Positions 25,895 through 33,775 of a stretch of 64,000 nt of DNA are shown in pieces; positions within the stretch are counted from its first letter, which is position 1, and every line of letters starts with the position of its first letter. The translations under genes and the position numbers were made by a program. The stretch covers positions 1 through 64,000 of the forward strand of contig JAICWX010000001.1 of NCBI GenBank assembly GCA_025934635.1, written 5' to 3'. Below the pieces are notes generated by a model that saw only the letters and a list, made by a program, of their open reading frames with translations, searched no databases and was not told the DNA's origin. This stretch comes from Streptosporangiaceae bacterium (GTDB taxonomy: Bacteria > Actinomycetota > Actinomycetes > Streptosporangiales > Streptosporangiaceae).

Positions 25895-26523
25895 CCATCA
25901 TCGACATCGCGGCCGTTGATGATCACCCCATCATCTTGGACAGCGTGGCCAGCTGGGTCAGCGCGGGCGGCGGCATCCGGGTGACCGGCACCGCGGATAC
26001 CGTCGACGGGCTGCTCGCCGGGCCCGGCCGCCGTGCCCATGTCGTCCTCCTCGATCTCGACCTCGGCGACGGGACCACCGTGGAGCGGAACGTCGCCGCC
26101 ATTCGTGCGGCGGGCCCGGCGGTCCTGGTCCTGTCGGCCTCCAGCCGGCCGCTCGCCGTCCGCGACGCGATGCGGGCCGGGGCGCTCGGCTACGTCCTGA
26201 AGAACGAGCCGGCCAGCCAGATCCGGGCCGCGATCACCGAGGTGGCCGCGGGCCGCGACTGGGTATCACCGAGCCTGGCCTACATCTTCGCCACCGATGA
26301 CGCACCGGACCGGCCCGCCCTCAGCGACCAGGAACGACGCGCCCTGCAGCTGTACGCCACCGGAATGCCGCTGAAATCCGTGGCCAGGAAGATGATGATC
26401 AGTTCCGAGACCGTGAAACAGTATCTCCAGCGCGTCCGCCTGAAATACGCGAAAGCGGGCCGGGCCGCGCCAACGAAGATCGAGCTGTATTATCGCGCGG
26501 TTGAGGACGGCCACATCCCATGA
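25891..26523 (+). CDS. Response regulator with LuxR-type HTH, TTG start
   Basis: A 210-residue regulator. The receiver domain has AAVDDHPIILDSV, phospho-Asp in HVVLLDLDLGDG, LSASSRP and a Lys in GYVLKNEPAS. The C-terminal HTH reads LSDQERRALQLYATGMPLKSVA and SSETVKQYLQRVRLKYAKAGR, of the NarL type but divergent. It starts with TTG at 25891 overlapping the upstream stop (TTGA). It is the output of the coupled kinase/pseudo-kinase operon. Confidence 0.9.
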   Translation: MTIIDIAAVDDHPIILDSVASWVSAGGGIRVTGTADTVDGLLAGPGRRAHVVLLDLDLGDGTTVERNVAAIRAAGPAVLVLSASSRPLAVRDAMRAGALGYVLKNEPASQIRAAITEVAAGRDWVSPSLAYIFATDDAPDRPALSDQERRALQLYATGMPLKSVARKMMISSETVKQYLQRVRLKYAKAGRAAPTKIELYYRAVEDGHIP

Positions 26524-26540
26524 GGGCTGTTATCATCGAG

Positions 26541-26561
26541 CCGTTGAGGACGGGCGCATCC
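26541..26561 (+). repeat. Partial duplication of the regulator's 3' end
   Basis: The last codons of the regulator encode AVEDGHIP and end at 26520. Only 20 bp after its stop the sequence again reads AVEDGRIP in translation (26539-26562), differing by a few bases. This is a short tail duplication left by slippage or by deletion of a paralogue. Confidence 0.55.
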
Positions 26562-26670
26562 CGCCGTCTTCCTAGGTCGCTATTCCCCCCCTATGCGGCC
26601 CGGGGAGCCCGGATGTGCCCGTCCTCGGCTTTTCGCTACCCGGGTAGTTTACTTTTCCAGTACCAGCCGT

Positions 26671-26698
26671 GTCATGACCCCCATTCGGGGGTCATGAC
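26671..26698. terminator. Perfect 12-bp hairpin downstream of the regulator operon
   Basis: Arms GTCATGACCCCC and GGGGGTCATGAC enclose ATTC. The position 150 bp after the regulator stop fits a terminator. The outer GTCATGAC is itself a perfect palindrome, so a protein-binding role is also possible. Confidence 0.55.
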
Positions 26699-27558
26699 GA
26701 AGAGTGTCTGACTGGTTTCTCACTGTAAGCACCCAGGGCCGGAACGGCCGACGCCTGCCCGGTTCCGCGGCCCGGCGTCCGGCCCGGGCCCGCGCGCGGA
26801 AACGCCTGCCTGGCCGGCATTTCCCCGAATCCGGCTCCAGAATTCGGCACGCCCGGCACCGTGGATTTCACTGGCCTGGCCGCCGTCGCGGGCCGGGTAA
26901 TGGCGGCTTCCCGGCGCGGGATTTCCCTCCGCCCGGTCGTGTACTCAGCGTGAAGACTACGTCGCGTTAACTCCGGGTCGCTATCGGGTGCCGCCAGTGT
27001 CGCCACCGTGACCCTGGTCGCGCAGTTGCGGCTCGCCGTTCTCCTTTTTAACGAAGGGGAAGCGTGTATTCATATTGCCCGCCTGCTGGTATTTGCGCAG
27101 CATCCCAGGTCAGGCGGCACATTACGGTTCACCCTGTAGGCACGTTTTGCCCAGGACGGTCTCGCGGTAAATGGCTCGTGCCGCAAAATGCCCGCTATCG
27201 GGGCCCCAAATCCGGTCATCAGGAAATAAGTTATTCACTATTATGGCAGGTCGCCCGGCAATGCCCGGTATTACTCGCGGGTATCAATTTCCCGGATTCC
27301 TCCGATACGGGCGTCGGTTATCCACGGTCCGGCCATGATCAATGGCCAGCGGTAATCCCGAGTCAGTACCTGAAATCCACTGAAGCCGGACTGTGCCGGT
27401 TCGGCTGGGTTCGGGATGACCACTGGCTGATGGCGGCCTTCGAGCGCGGTCCGGCCGCTGGCGCGCGGCCAGGTCGGCCAGGCCCCGACCACAGCCACCA
27501 CATCCTCACTACAGCTCACGTCCGCCACCAACCCGGCCTCCACGCGCTCCCGAACCGC
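26699..27558. other. Gene-poor stretch with lower GC
   Basis: About 860 bp without a convincing gene. Long open frames exist on both strands, but their codon use and amino-acid make-up are unlike the neighbouring genes. The part 27040-27420 is clearly less GC-rich than the rest of the window. It may be a decayed or acquired segment. Confidence 0.4.
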
Positions 27559-27624
27559 GACATTGATGCTCCATCAATGTCGTGCGAGCAGCATGGATGC
27601 TCCATCAATGCCGTTAGCCGCGCC
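27559..27624. repeat. Paired palindrome element, copy 2 (31-bp period)
   Basis: Unit 1 has perfect 10-bp arms GACATTGATG and CATCAATGTC around CTC (27559-27581). Unit 2 has AGCATGGATG and CATCAATGCC around CTC (27590-27612), followed by GTTAGCCGCGCC. The unit spacing of 31 bp and the trailing sequence match copy 1 at 19300-19365. It lies between the convergent regulator operon and the permease gene. Confidence 0.7.
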
Positions 27625-27703
27625 ATGCGGAGCTACCCCGGGGACATCCTGGCTGGCACTAGGCCACTACGAGCACCACCCGCCCCGCGCCTTACGGCGG
27701 GCC

Positions 27704-29230
27704 CTACCCGGTGAGCGGTATCTCGTCCGCGCCCAGGCGGGCCGCCTGCTCTCTGGTCCGCTTGCCTCGCCACCAGAAGAACACCCCGATGACGACGAAG
27801 CAGAGTACGGGGAGCAGTTCAGTCCACAGGAAGGTCAGCCGTTCGCCGGCCCCCCAGCCGTCCGGCCGGAAGTCGGCGCCGAACCAGTGGTAGCCGAGCC
27901 CGGGCGCGATGAGCTGGATAGTGGCCAGGGCCACCAGGACCATCAGCACGACCGTCAGCGACCGGTAGGCCGGCATCTTGAACGGCCGGGGCGTGTCCGG
28001 GTGGCTGCGGCGCAGCTTCCACAGCGCCGGGTAGATCAGGAGGTAGCTGATGAGCGTGGTCGAGATCGTCACCCCGAGCACCGCGTCGAAGTACTTGGCC
28101 GCGTTGCCGCTGGTGATCTGCTGGGCCAGGATGACGACGATGGTGGCCATCACGCCACTGAACACGTTGACCCGCACCGGCGTGCCGAACCGGGCGTTGA
28201 TCACGCCTAGCGACCGCGGCCCGGCCCCGTCGTAGCAGGACACGGCCAGCGCCCGGTCCGACCCCATGATCCAGGTCGCGCCCGAGGTGACCAGGCACAC
28301 GATGAACAGCAGGGCGGAGAAATCGCCGAGGACAAGGCCGAACCCGGTCAAGGAGGCCGCGCCACCGGCGCTCACGTGACCGCCGTACACGGTGAAGACC
28401 TGCTGGATAGCGCTGACGAACCCGCTGAAGTTGGTGATCGCGCTCGTGGGCAGCACGAGCAGGATGCCCAGTACCGGGACCGCGTAGAGCACGACACTGG
28501 CAATGGTGGAGCGGGCGATGCCGAACGGCACGTCGCGCTGCGGGTTGGTCATCTCCTCGCCCGCGCTGTTGGGCAGCTCGAAGCCGACGAAGTTGAACAG
28601 CAGCACGCCGACCAGGGCCACGAAGCCGCCGGCGGTCGGCGAGTAGCTGCCCGCGCCGTGCCAGCCGTGCTTGGCCGCGTAGATGACGACCGAGATGGTG
28701 AACAGGCCGAGCAGCAGGAACCGGGCGTAGGCACCCGCCGTCGGCAGCCACTTGCCGACCTGGAACGAGGTGATCGCGGCGACGATCGAGGTCCAGATGA
28801 ACACCAGCGCCACGATGTACCAGACGACGGTGGGCAGCGGGTTGCCGTTGTTGAAGAACACCTGGACGGCGCCGATGCAGCTGATCGCGAGGGTGCCGCC
28901 GATCCAGACCGGGTTGGTGATCCAGTACAGGAAGTTGTTCACCGCCCCGGCCAGGTGCCCGAAGGCCAGCCGGGTCCAGTAGTAGGGCCCGCCCTCCTGC
29001 GGGAAGGCGGACCCGAGCTCGGCGAACAGCAGGGCCTGGGGGACGAAGAAGACGACCGCGAAGACCATCATCCAGGTAAAAGCCTCACCGCCGCTCGACG
29101 CCACCGAGGCGATCGTGTCCACGCCGACGATGGTGCAGATGAGGAAGAACAGGATGTCGTAGCGGCCGAAGTGCTTCTGCAGCTTCTGCCGTTCGATATC
29201 GGCGACGGTCAGGCCGTCCAGGGTTGTCAT
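27704..29230 (-). CDS. APC-superfamily amino acid/polyamine permease
   Basis: A 508-residue membrane transporter with about 12 hydrophobic segments. The first segment carries the APC motif region (FFLICTIVGVDTIASVASSGGEAFTW), followed by GSAFPQEGGPYYWTRLAFG (consensus amphipathic region after TM2) and GFELPNSAGEEMTNPQRDVPFGIARS (TM6-TM7 region). It would import or exchange an amino acid or amine. A GGAGC ribosome site precedes the ATG. No metabolic gene for a specific amino acid is adjacent, so the substrate is open. Confidence 0.92.
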   Translation of the reverse strand: MTTLDGLTVADIERQKLQKHFGRYDILFFLICTIVGVDTIASVASSGGEAFTWMMVFAVVFFVPQALLFAELGSAFPQEGGPYYWTRLAFGHLAGAVNNFLYWITNPVWIGGTLAISCIGAVQVFFNNGNPLPTVVWYIVALVFIWTSIVAAITSFQVGKWLPTAGAYARFLLLGLFTISVVIYAAKHGWHGAGSYSPTAGGFVALVGVLLFNFVGFELPNSAGEEMTNPQRDVPFGIARSTIASVVLYAVPVLGILLVLPTSAITNFSGFVSAIQQVFTVYGGHVSAGGAASLTGFGLVLGDFSALLFIVCLVTSGATWIMGSDRALAVSCYDGAGPRSLGVINARFGTPVRVNVFSGVMATIVVILAQQITSGNAAKYFDAVLGVTISTTLISYLLIYPALWKLRRSHPDTPRPFKMPAYRSLTVVLMVLVALATIQLIAPGLGYHWFGADFRPDGWGAGERLTFLWTELLPVLCFVVIGVFFWWRGKRTREQAARLGADEIPLTG

Positions 29231-29413
29231 CGAGATGCTCCTTGCGGTCAGCAGCAGGCCACAGTCTCGCCCGGGGCGATTTCGAGCCTGTTACCGATTT
29301 ATGGCATCGCGGGTCATGTGGCGCAAGTGGGGAATGCGAGAAATTATCTGGACGATTCGTCCCCGGGCTGCCCTCCCGGGAGCGGCCGGGAGGCGTCGGC
29401 CACAATGGGGGCC

Positions 29414-30313
29414 ATGGTTTCAGAGATCTTCGACCCCGAGCGCTGGCGTGCCGTCGAGGGGTTCTCCTTTACCGACATCACCTACCACCGGGCCGTCGAC
29501 TCGGGCACGGTGCGGGTCGCCTTCAACCGGCCCGAGGTCAGGAACGCCTTCCGTCCGCACACCGTGGACGAGCTGTACGTCGCGCTCGACCACGCCCGGA
29601 TGAGCGGCGACGTGGGGTGCGTGCTGCTCACCGGCAACGGCCCGTCGCCGCGGGACGGCGGCTGGGCCTTCTGTTCCGGCGGTGACCAGCGCATCCGCGG
29701 CCGGGACGGCTACCGGTACGCCGGCGGCGAGACGTCCGAGACCATCGACCCGGCCCGGGCCGGGCGGCTGCACATCATGGAGGTGCACCGGCTGATCCGG
29801 TTCATGCCCAAGGTGGTCATCTGCGTGGTGCCCGGCTGGGCCGCCGGCGGCGGGCACAGCCTGCACGTCGTCTGCGATCTCACGCTGGCCAGCGCCGAGC
29901 ACGCCCGGTTCAAGCAGACCGACGCGGACGTGGGCAGCTTCGACGGCGGGTTCGGCTCGGCTTACCTGGCCCGCCAGGTCGGCCAGAAGTTCGCCCGGGA
30001 GATTTTTTTCCTCGGCGAGGCCTACGACGCGGCCGAGGCGCACCGGATGGGCATGGTCAACGCGGTGGTGCCGCACGCCGACCTGGAGCCGACCGCGCTG
30101 GACTGGGCGGCCAAGATCAACGCCAAGAGCCCGACCTCACAGCGGATGCTGAAGTACGCCTTCAACCTCATCGACGACGGCCTGGTCGGCCAGCAGGTGT
30201 TCGCCGCCGAGGCAACCCGGCTGGCCTACATGACCGACGAGGCCGTCGAAGGCCGCGACGCCTTCCTGGAAAAGCGCTCCCCCGACTGGGCCCGCTTCCC
30301 CTACTACTACTAA
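29414..30313 (+). CDS. menB: 1,4-dihydroxy-2-naphthoyl-CoA synthase
   Basis: A 299-residue crotonase-fold enzyme catalysing ring closure of o-succinylbenzoyl-CoA in menaquinone synthesis. MenB-specific features are the N-terminal FDPERWRAVEGFSFTDITYHR, the oxyanion loop AFCSGGDQRIRG, GWAAGGGHSLHVVCDLTLAS, the VGSFDGGFGSAYLAR segment with the active-site Asp, and the C-terminal RSPDWARFPYYY. The start is ATG 29414 (MVSEIFD) by family fit; ATG 29405 would add three residues. It stands apart from other men genes. Confidence 0.96.
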   Translation: MVSEIFDPERWRAVEGFSFTDITYHRAVDSGTVRVAFNRPEVRNAFRPHTVDELYVALDHARMSGDVGCVLLTGNGPSPRDGGWAFCSGGDQRIRGRDGYRYAGGETSETIDPARAGRLHIMEVHRLIRFMPKVVICVVPGWAAGGGHSLHVVCDLTLASAEHARFKQTDADVGSFDGGFGSAYLARQVGQKFAREIFFLGEAYDAAEAHRMGMVNAVVPHADLEPTALDWAAKINAKSPTSQRMLKYAFNLIDDGLVGQQVFAAEATRLAYMTDEAVEGRDAFLEKRSPDWARFPYYY

Positions 30314-30319
30314 TCCGCC

Positions 30320-30430
30320 CTTTGGCTCGCGGAGCTAGCAGAGCGAGCATTTTCTGGATGGCCTGGCGGGTGACGCCGAGTTCGCGGGCGATGTCGGCCT
30401 GGGAGAAGCCCTTCCCGATCAACCCCTGGT
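30320..30430 (-). pseudogene. Orphan helix-turn-helix fragment
   Basis: Just past menB, the minus strand reads GLIGKGFSQADIARELGVTR and continues QAIQKMLALLAPRAKG. This is a clear HTH motif of a DNA-binding protein. It lacks a proper start, and rightward it is abutted by the oxygenase stop at 30447. Leftward the frame runs antisense into menB with unrelated composition. I read it as a remnant of a regulator gene or a displaced exon-size piece of one. Confidence 0.45.
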
Positions 30431-30446
30431 TGTCAACTGGACGCGG

Positions 30447-31412
30447 TCAGCCGATGGTGATGGCGTCCAGGCGTTCCTTGAGGAAGGCGGCGGACACGAC
30501 CGGGGCGTAGTCATTGGGCTGGCCGATCGGGGGCTGGAGCGACTCGACCACCGCGTCGTGGTCGGCCTCGTAGAAGTAGACCAGCGAGACCAGGTCCTCA
30601 TCCGGCGCCTCGGCCTGCGGCGGCAGTACCCGGTGCCGGTTGGACTTCCACCGGCTGCCGCTCCACCGGGCCAGCAGGTCGCCGGTGTTGATGGTGAGCG
30701 CGCCGGGCACGTGCGGCGCGTCCTCCCAGCCGTCCTGCTCGGTCCACACCTGCAGGCCGCCGCGGCCCGGTTCGCGGTCCAGGACGGTGACGGTGCCGAA
30801 GTCGGTGTGCGGGCCGATCCGGAACTGGCCCGGTTCCGGCTGCCCGGCCACCGCCATCGGCGGGTACCAGTTGATGTTCATGGTGTGCGTGGCGTGCCCG
30901 GTGTGCCGGGTGAAGAAGTCGGCCTCCAGCCCGAGGGCGGCGGCGCACAGCACCAGCAGCTCATCCGACAGCGCGCGCATCCGGGTCAGGTAGCTGACGA
31001 CCGCGGGCTCGAGGCCCGGCACCTCGGCCGGGTAGACGTTGGGCTGGAACCAGACCCCGTCCACCTCGGGATCGCCGGTCGGCTGGTCGGCGCCGACCGC
31101 GTAGGACTCCTTCAGGTCGGGCGGCGTCTCGGTGCCCTCGGCGTAGCCGTTGGCCTCCACGCCGGGCGGCAGCCAGCCCCGGCCGCCGACGGTGACCGCG
31201 TAGCGCCGCTTGGTCCCGGCCGGCAGCGCGAAGAACGCCCGTGCCTGCGCCCGGACCCGGGCCCGCAGCTCGTCCTCGACACCGTGCCCGGTGATCAGGA
31301 AGAAGCCCACGCTGCGGAGCGCGGCGTCGACCTCCGCCGCCACGCCCGCCCGGGCCTGTTCGTCGCCGCTGAACCAGGGCCGCAGGTCGATCACCGGAAC
31401 TGAGGAAGGCAT
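30447..31412 (-). CDS. 2-oxoglutarate/Fe(II) oxygenase, isopenicillin N synthase-like
   Basis: A 321-residue member of the IPNS/DIOX family. The N-terminal domain starts VPVIDLRPWFSGDEQAR with GFFLITGHGV. The catalytic jelly roll carries the metal ligands His202 and Asp204 (IGPHTDFGTVTVLD) and His260 (SNRHRVLPP), and WYPPM near MNINWYPPMA. Family members oxidise amino acids, peptides or plant-hormone-like small molecules; no beta-lactam genes are near, so the substrate is unknown. GGAG lies before the ATG. It is monocistronic. Confidence 0.9.
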   Translation of the reverse strand: MPSSVPVIDLRPWFSGDEQARAGVAAEVDAALRSVGFFLITGHGVEDELRARVRAQARAFFALPAGTKRRYAVTVGGRGWLPPGVEANGYAEGTETPPDLKESYAVGADQPTGDPEVDGVWFQPNVYPAEVPGLEPAVVSYLTRMRALSDELLVLCAAALGLEADFFTRHTGHATHTMNINWYPPMAVAGQPEPGQFRIGPHTDFGTVTVLDREPGRGGLQVWTEQDGWEDAPHVPGALTINTGDLLARWSGSRWKSNRHRVLPPQAEAPDEDLVSLVYFYEADHDAVVESLQPPIGQPNDYAPVVSAAFLKERLDAITIG

Positions 31413-31520
31413 ACGGTCTCCGTGGCTGTCGCGTCGGCCCCGCGCCGCCCCGCGGGCGGCGCCCCTCCCACCCTACGATGACCACTCCCGCCCCCGCCCG
31501 AGCCCCTGGCGTCGTTTCCG

Positions 31521-31570
31521 TGATCACGTGTTGTTGTAGGTCGCCGACGACCTGCAACAACACGTGATCA
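31521..31570. repeat. Long inverted repeat (23-bp arms, 4-base loop)
   Basis: Left arm 31521-31543 begins TGATCACGTGTTGTTG and right arm 31548-31570 ends CAACAACACGTGATCA; the loop is CCGA. Only one mismatch occurs in 23 bp. It lies 27 bp after the ABC permease stop and 108 bp before the oxygenase ATG. It could be a strong terminator for the exporter operon. It lacks a T tract and its length resembles a palindromic dispersed repeat. Confidence 0.75.
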
Positions 31571-31597
31571 TGAAGAGTGGCCGGTCTGGAGCCAGGG

Positions 31598-32380
31598 CTA
31601 GTGGCCGGAGGGGGTCCAGGAGAAGCGGCGGATGGCGAACAGGGCGCCGGCGATGCCCCAGGCGGCGACGATGCCCAGCTCGGGCCAGGCGAACGGGCGG
31701 CCCGCGTTGGTCCGGGGATCGAACGCGGCCTGCATGGCCACGGCCAGCGGCCGGACCGGGAGCACCTGCGCCGCGTCCCGCAGCCAGGCCGGGAACAGGC
31801 TTTCCGGAACGTAGATCCCGGAGATCGCGTTCAGCGCGAACATCACCAGCATGACCAGCGGGCCCGCCGCGTCGATGGAGGAGATGAACGTGGCCACCGC
31901 GTAGGCGACGCCGCACAGCGCGGCCGTGCCGATTACCACGGTGGTGATCACCGCGCCCGCCCCGGCCCCGGTCAGGTGGACCTTGAACGCGAACCAGCCG
32001 ACCAGGCCGAGCACGACCGCCATGGTCAGCGCGGAGACCTCGGAGGTAATCACGTCACCGCCGATGAGCACGACGGGCCGGACCGGGGTCGCCCGGCGCC
32101 GCTTGAGCGCGCCGGTCTCGCGCTTGGCCACCAGCACCACCACCAGGTTGGACAGGGTGGCGCTGACCAGGCCGAGCACGATCATCCGGGGCAGGTAGTA
32201 CGTGTCCCCGGCGATCGTCAGGCCACGGGCAACGCTGAACGTCTCGTGCCGGAAGATGTAACCGAACAGCAGGAACAGCAGCAGCGGCAGCGCCAGCGTG
32301 AACCCGCGCGCCCGCGGGTCGCGCAGCGACGTCCGCAGGTCGTAGCGGGCCTGGTGGGCGACGAGGGCGGCGGTGCTCAT
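31598..32380 (-). CDS. ABC-2 type exporter permease
   Basis: A 260-residue permease with six hydrophobic segments. It shows the ABC-2 layout, with AKRETGALKRRRATPVRP between TM2 and TM3 and SGIYVPESLFPAWLRDAAQVLPVRPLAVAMQAAF near the end. The start ATG overlaps the ATPase stop (ATGA). It forms the membrane half of a DrrAB-like drug or lipid exporter, downstream of its ATPase. Confidence 0.92.
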   Translation of the reverse strand: MSTAALVAHQARYDLRTSLRDPRARGFTLALPLLLFLLFGYIFRHETFSVARGLTIAGDTYYLPRMIVLGLVSATLSNLVVVLVAKRETGALKRRRATPVRPVVLIGGDVITSEVSALTMAVVLGLVGWFAFKVHLTGAGAGAVITTVVIGTAALCGVAYAVATFISSIDAAGPLVMLVMFALNAISGIYVPESLFPAWLRDAAQVLPVRPLAVAMQAAFDPRTNAGRPFAWPELGIVAAWGIAGALFAIRRFSWTPSGH

Positions 32381-33378
32381 CGGGCGCCCCCGTGTGAGTC
32401 GGCGGTGAGCTGCAGGTAGATGTCCTCGAGCGACGGGCGCTGGACCGCGAGGTCGTGCAGCGGCAGGTCCTGCTCCAGCGCCCACCCGGTCAGCGCGTGC
32501 AGGGCCGGGGCCGGCTCGGGCACGCTGATCCGGACCCGCCCGCGCTCGGCCGACGCGCTGGTCTGGCCGGGCAGCACCGGCGGGGTCAGGCCGGCCGGCA
32601 GGGTGAACGTGATCAGGGTGGCGTCGACGTCGCGCCCGCCGATGGTCTGCGGGGTGCCGGACGCGACGATCCGGCCGGCCGCCAGGATCATGATCCGGTC
32701 CGCCAGCGCCTCCGCCTCGTCCATGAAGTGAGTGGTCAGGAAGACCGTCTTGCCGAGGTCGCGCAGCCCGGAGACGACGTCCCAGGTCTGCCGGCGGGCG
32801 CTCGGGTCGAAGCCGGTCGTCGGCTCGTCCAGGAAGATCAGCTCCGGGTCGCCGATCAGGGCGAGCGCGACGTCGAGGCGGCGCTGCTGGCCGCCGGAGA
32901 GCTGGTCGCAGCGGAAACTGGCCTTCTCGGTCAGCCCGGTCAGCTCGATCGCCCGGTCCACCGGCAGCGGCGCCGGGTAGTAGCCGGCGTACATGCTCAG
33001 GCACTCGCGCACGGTGAGCAGCCGCTCCGGCGCGTTGACCTGCAGGACCACGCCGATGCGGGCTCGCCAGCCGGGACCGGCCTGCTCCGGGTCGGTGCCG
33101 AGCACCCGGACGTCCCCGCTGGTCCGCTTGCGGAAGCCCTCGAGGATCTCGGTCGTGGTGGTCTTGCCCGCGCCGTTCGGCCCGAGGAAGGCGAGGATCT
33201 CGCCGCGGTTCACCTCGAGATCGATCCCGCGGACCGCTTCGTAGGAGCCGTAGCTCATCCGCAGCCCCTGCACGCTGATGGCTGGCTCCAGGCCAGCCGA
33301 GGCGGTGCCGGCCGGAACCGGAGCCGTCGCGGCGGCCTCGTCAGCGGAGGGCCGGGCCAGCGGTTCAGCCGTCGTCAC
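32377..33378 (-). CDS. ABC exporter ATP-binding protein (DrrA-like)
   Basis: A 333-residue ATPase: a 35-residue Ala/Pro-rich lead, then Walker A FLGPNGAGKTTTTEIL, Q-loop GVVLQVNAPERLLTVRECL, signature LSGGQQRRLDVALAL, Walker B LIFLDEPTTGFDP and H-loop TTHFMDEAEALADR. The last 90 residues form the DrrA-type C-terminal domain ending RPSLEDIYLQLTADSHGG. Its first codons overlap the end of the upstream 104-residue gene by 14 bp, so three leftward genes are linked. The divergent PadR gene probably regulates them. Confidence 0.94.
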   Translation of the reverse strand: MTTAEPLARPSADEAAATAPVPAGTASAGLEPAISVQGLRMSYGSYEAVRGIDLEVNRGEILAFLGPNGAGKTTTTEILEGFRKRTSGDVRVLGTDPEQAGPGWRARIGVVLQVNAPERLLTVRECLSMYAGYYPAPLPVDRAIELTGLTEKASFRCDQLSGGQQRRLDVALALIGDPELIFLDEPTTGFDPSARRQTWDVVSGLRDLGKTVFLTTHFMDEAEALADRIMILAAGRIVASGTPQTIGGRDVDATLITFTLPAGLTPPVLPGQTSASAERGRVRISVPEPAPALHALTGWALEQDLPLHDLAVQRPSLEDIYLQLTADSHGGAR

Positions 33379-33679
33379 GAAAGGCCTCCGCTTCCCCGAG
33401 GACGGTGGCCGTCCGCCTGGCGATGCCGCGTTCGCTCATCATCTTCGTGTAGACGTTGAACAGCGGCAGCACGGCCGCGCCGCCTTCGCCGGAGACGTCG
33501 AAGACGGTGCCGCCCGGCTCGTCGCGCAGGCTCACCTTGGCCCGGGCGAGGCCTTTACGGACGTGCAGCATAGTGTCGTTCTCGGCCTCGACCTGGTAGT
33601 CGCCGCCCAGCTGGGTCCGGATGACCTCGGCGGCCTGCTGCGCCGAGATCCGGCTCCGCCGCACCTTCACGCTCTGCAT
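33365..33679 (-). CDS. Small conserved-looking protein of unknown function
   Basis: A 104-residue soluble protein with mixed alpha/beta pattern: SRISAQQAAEVIRTQLGGDYQVEAE, then strands MLHVRKGLARAKVSLRDEPGGTVFDV, then a helix NVYTKMMSERGIARRTATVLGEA. No known motif or cysteine is present. It heads the exporter operon and overlaps the ATPase start by 14 bp, so it may assist or regulate the transporter. A GGGAA lies about ten bases ahead of the ATG. Confidence 0.75.
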   Translation of the reverse strand: MQSVKVRRSRISAQQAAEVIRTQLGGDYQVEAENDTMLHVRKGLARAKVSLRDEPGGTVFDVSGEGGAAVLPLFNVYTKMMSERGIARRTATVLGEAEAFRDDG

Positions 33680-33775
33680 TTGCGTCGCGTTCCCTTCGTT
33701 CAGGCCTCGTCATGCGAGCTAGAGAGAGCTATAAAGAGAATACATGTCTAATCGACTCATTGAAAGGAGTTCGAG
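33680..33775. promoter_or_regulatory. Divergent promoter/operator between exporter operon and padR
   Basis: An AT-richer 96-bp stretch. It has a direct repeat GAGCTA at 33716-33721 and 33726-33731 (10-bp period), and TACATGTC containing the palindrome ACATGT near 33742. PadR repressors usually bind dyads in their own promoter. The padR ribosome site AAAGGAG is at 33763-33769. Confidence 0.45.

Noticed and set aside
26671..26698. Palindrome considered as a phage attachment or IS end
   Set aside because: No integrase, transposase or flanking duplication is near; a terminator or operator explains it more simply.
27271..27543. Minus-strand open frame of 90 codons in the gene-poor stretch
   Set aside because: No ribosome site, no family resemblance, and position antisense to an equally doubtful frame.
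27064..27714. Open frame starting GTG after AAGGGGAAGC
   Set aside because: The ribosome-like site is suggestive but the translation has no recognisable pattern, shifts composition along its length and runs through the palindrome element into the permease stop region. Conservation data could revive it.
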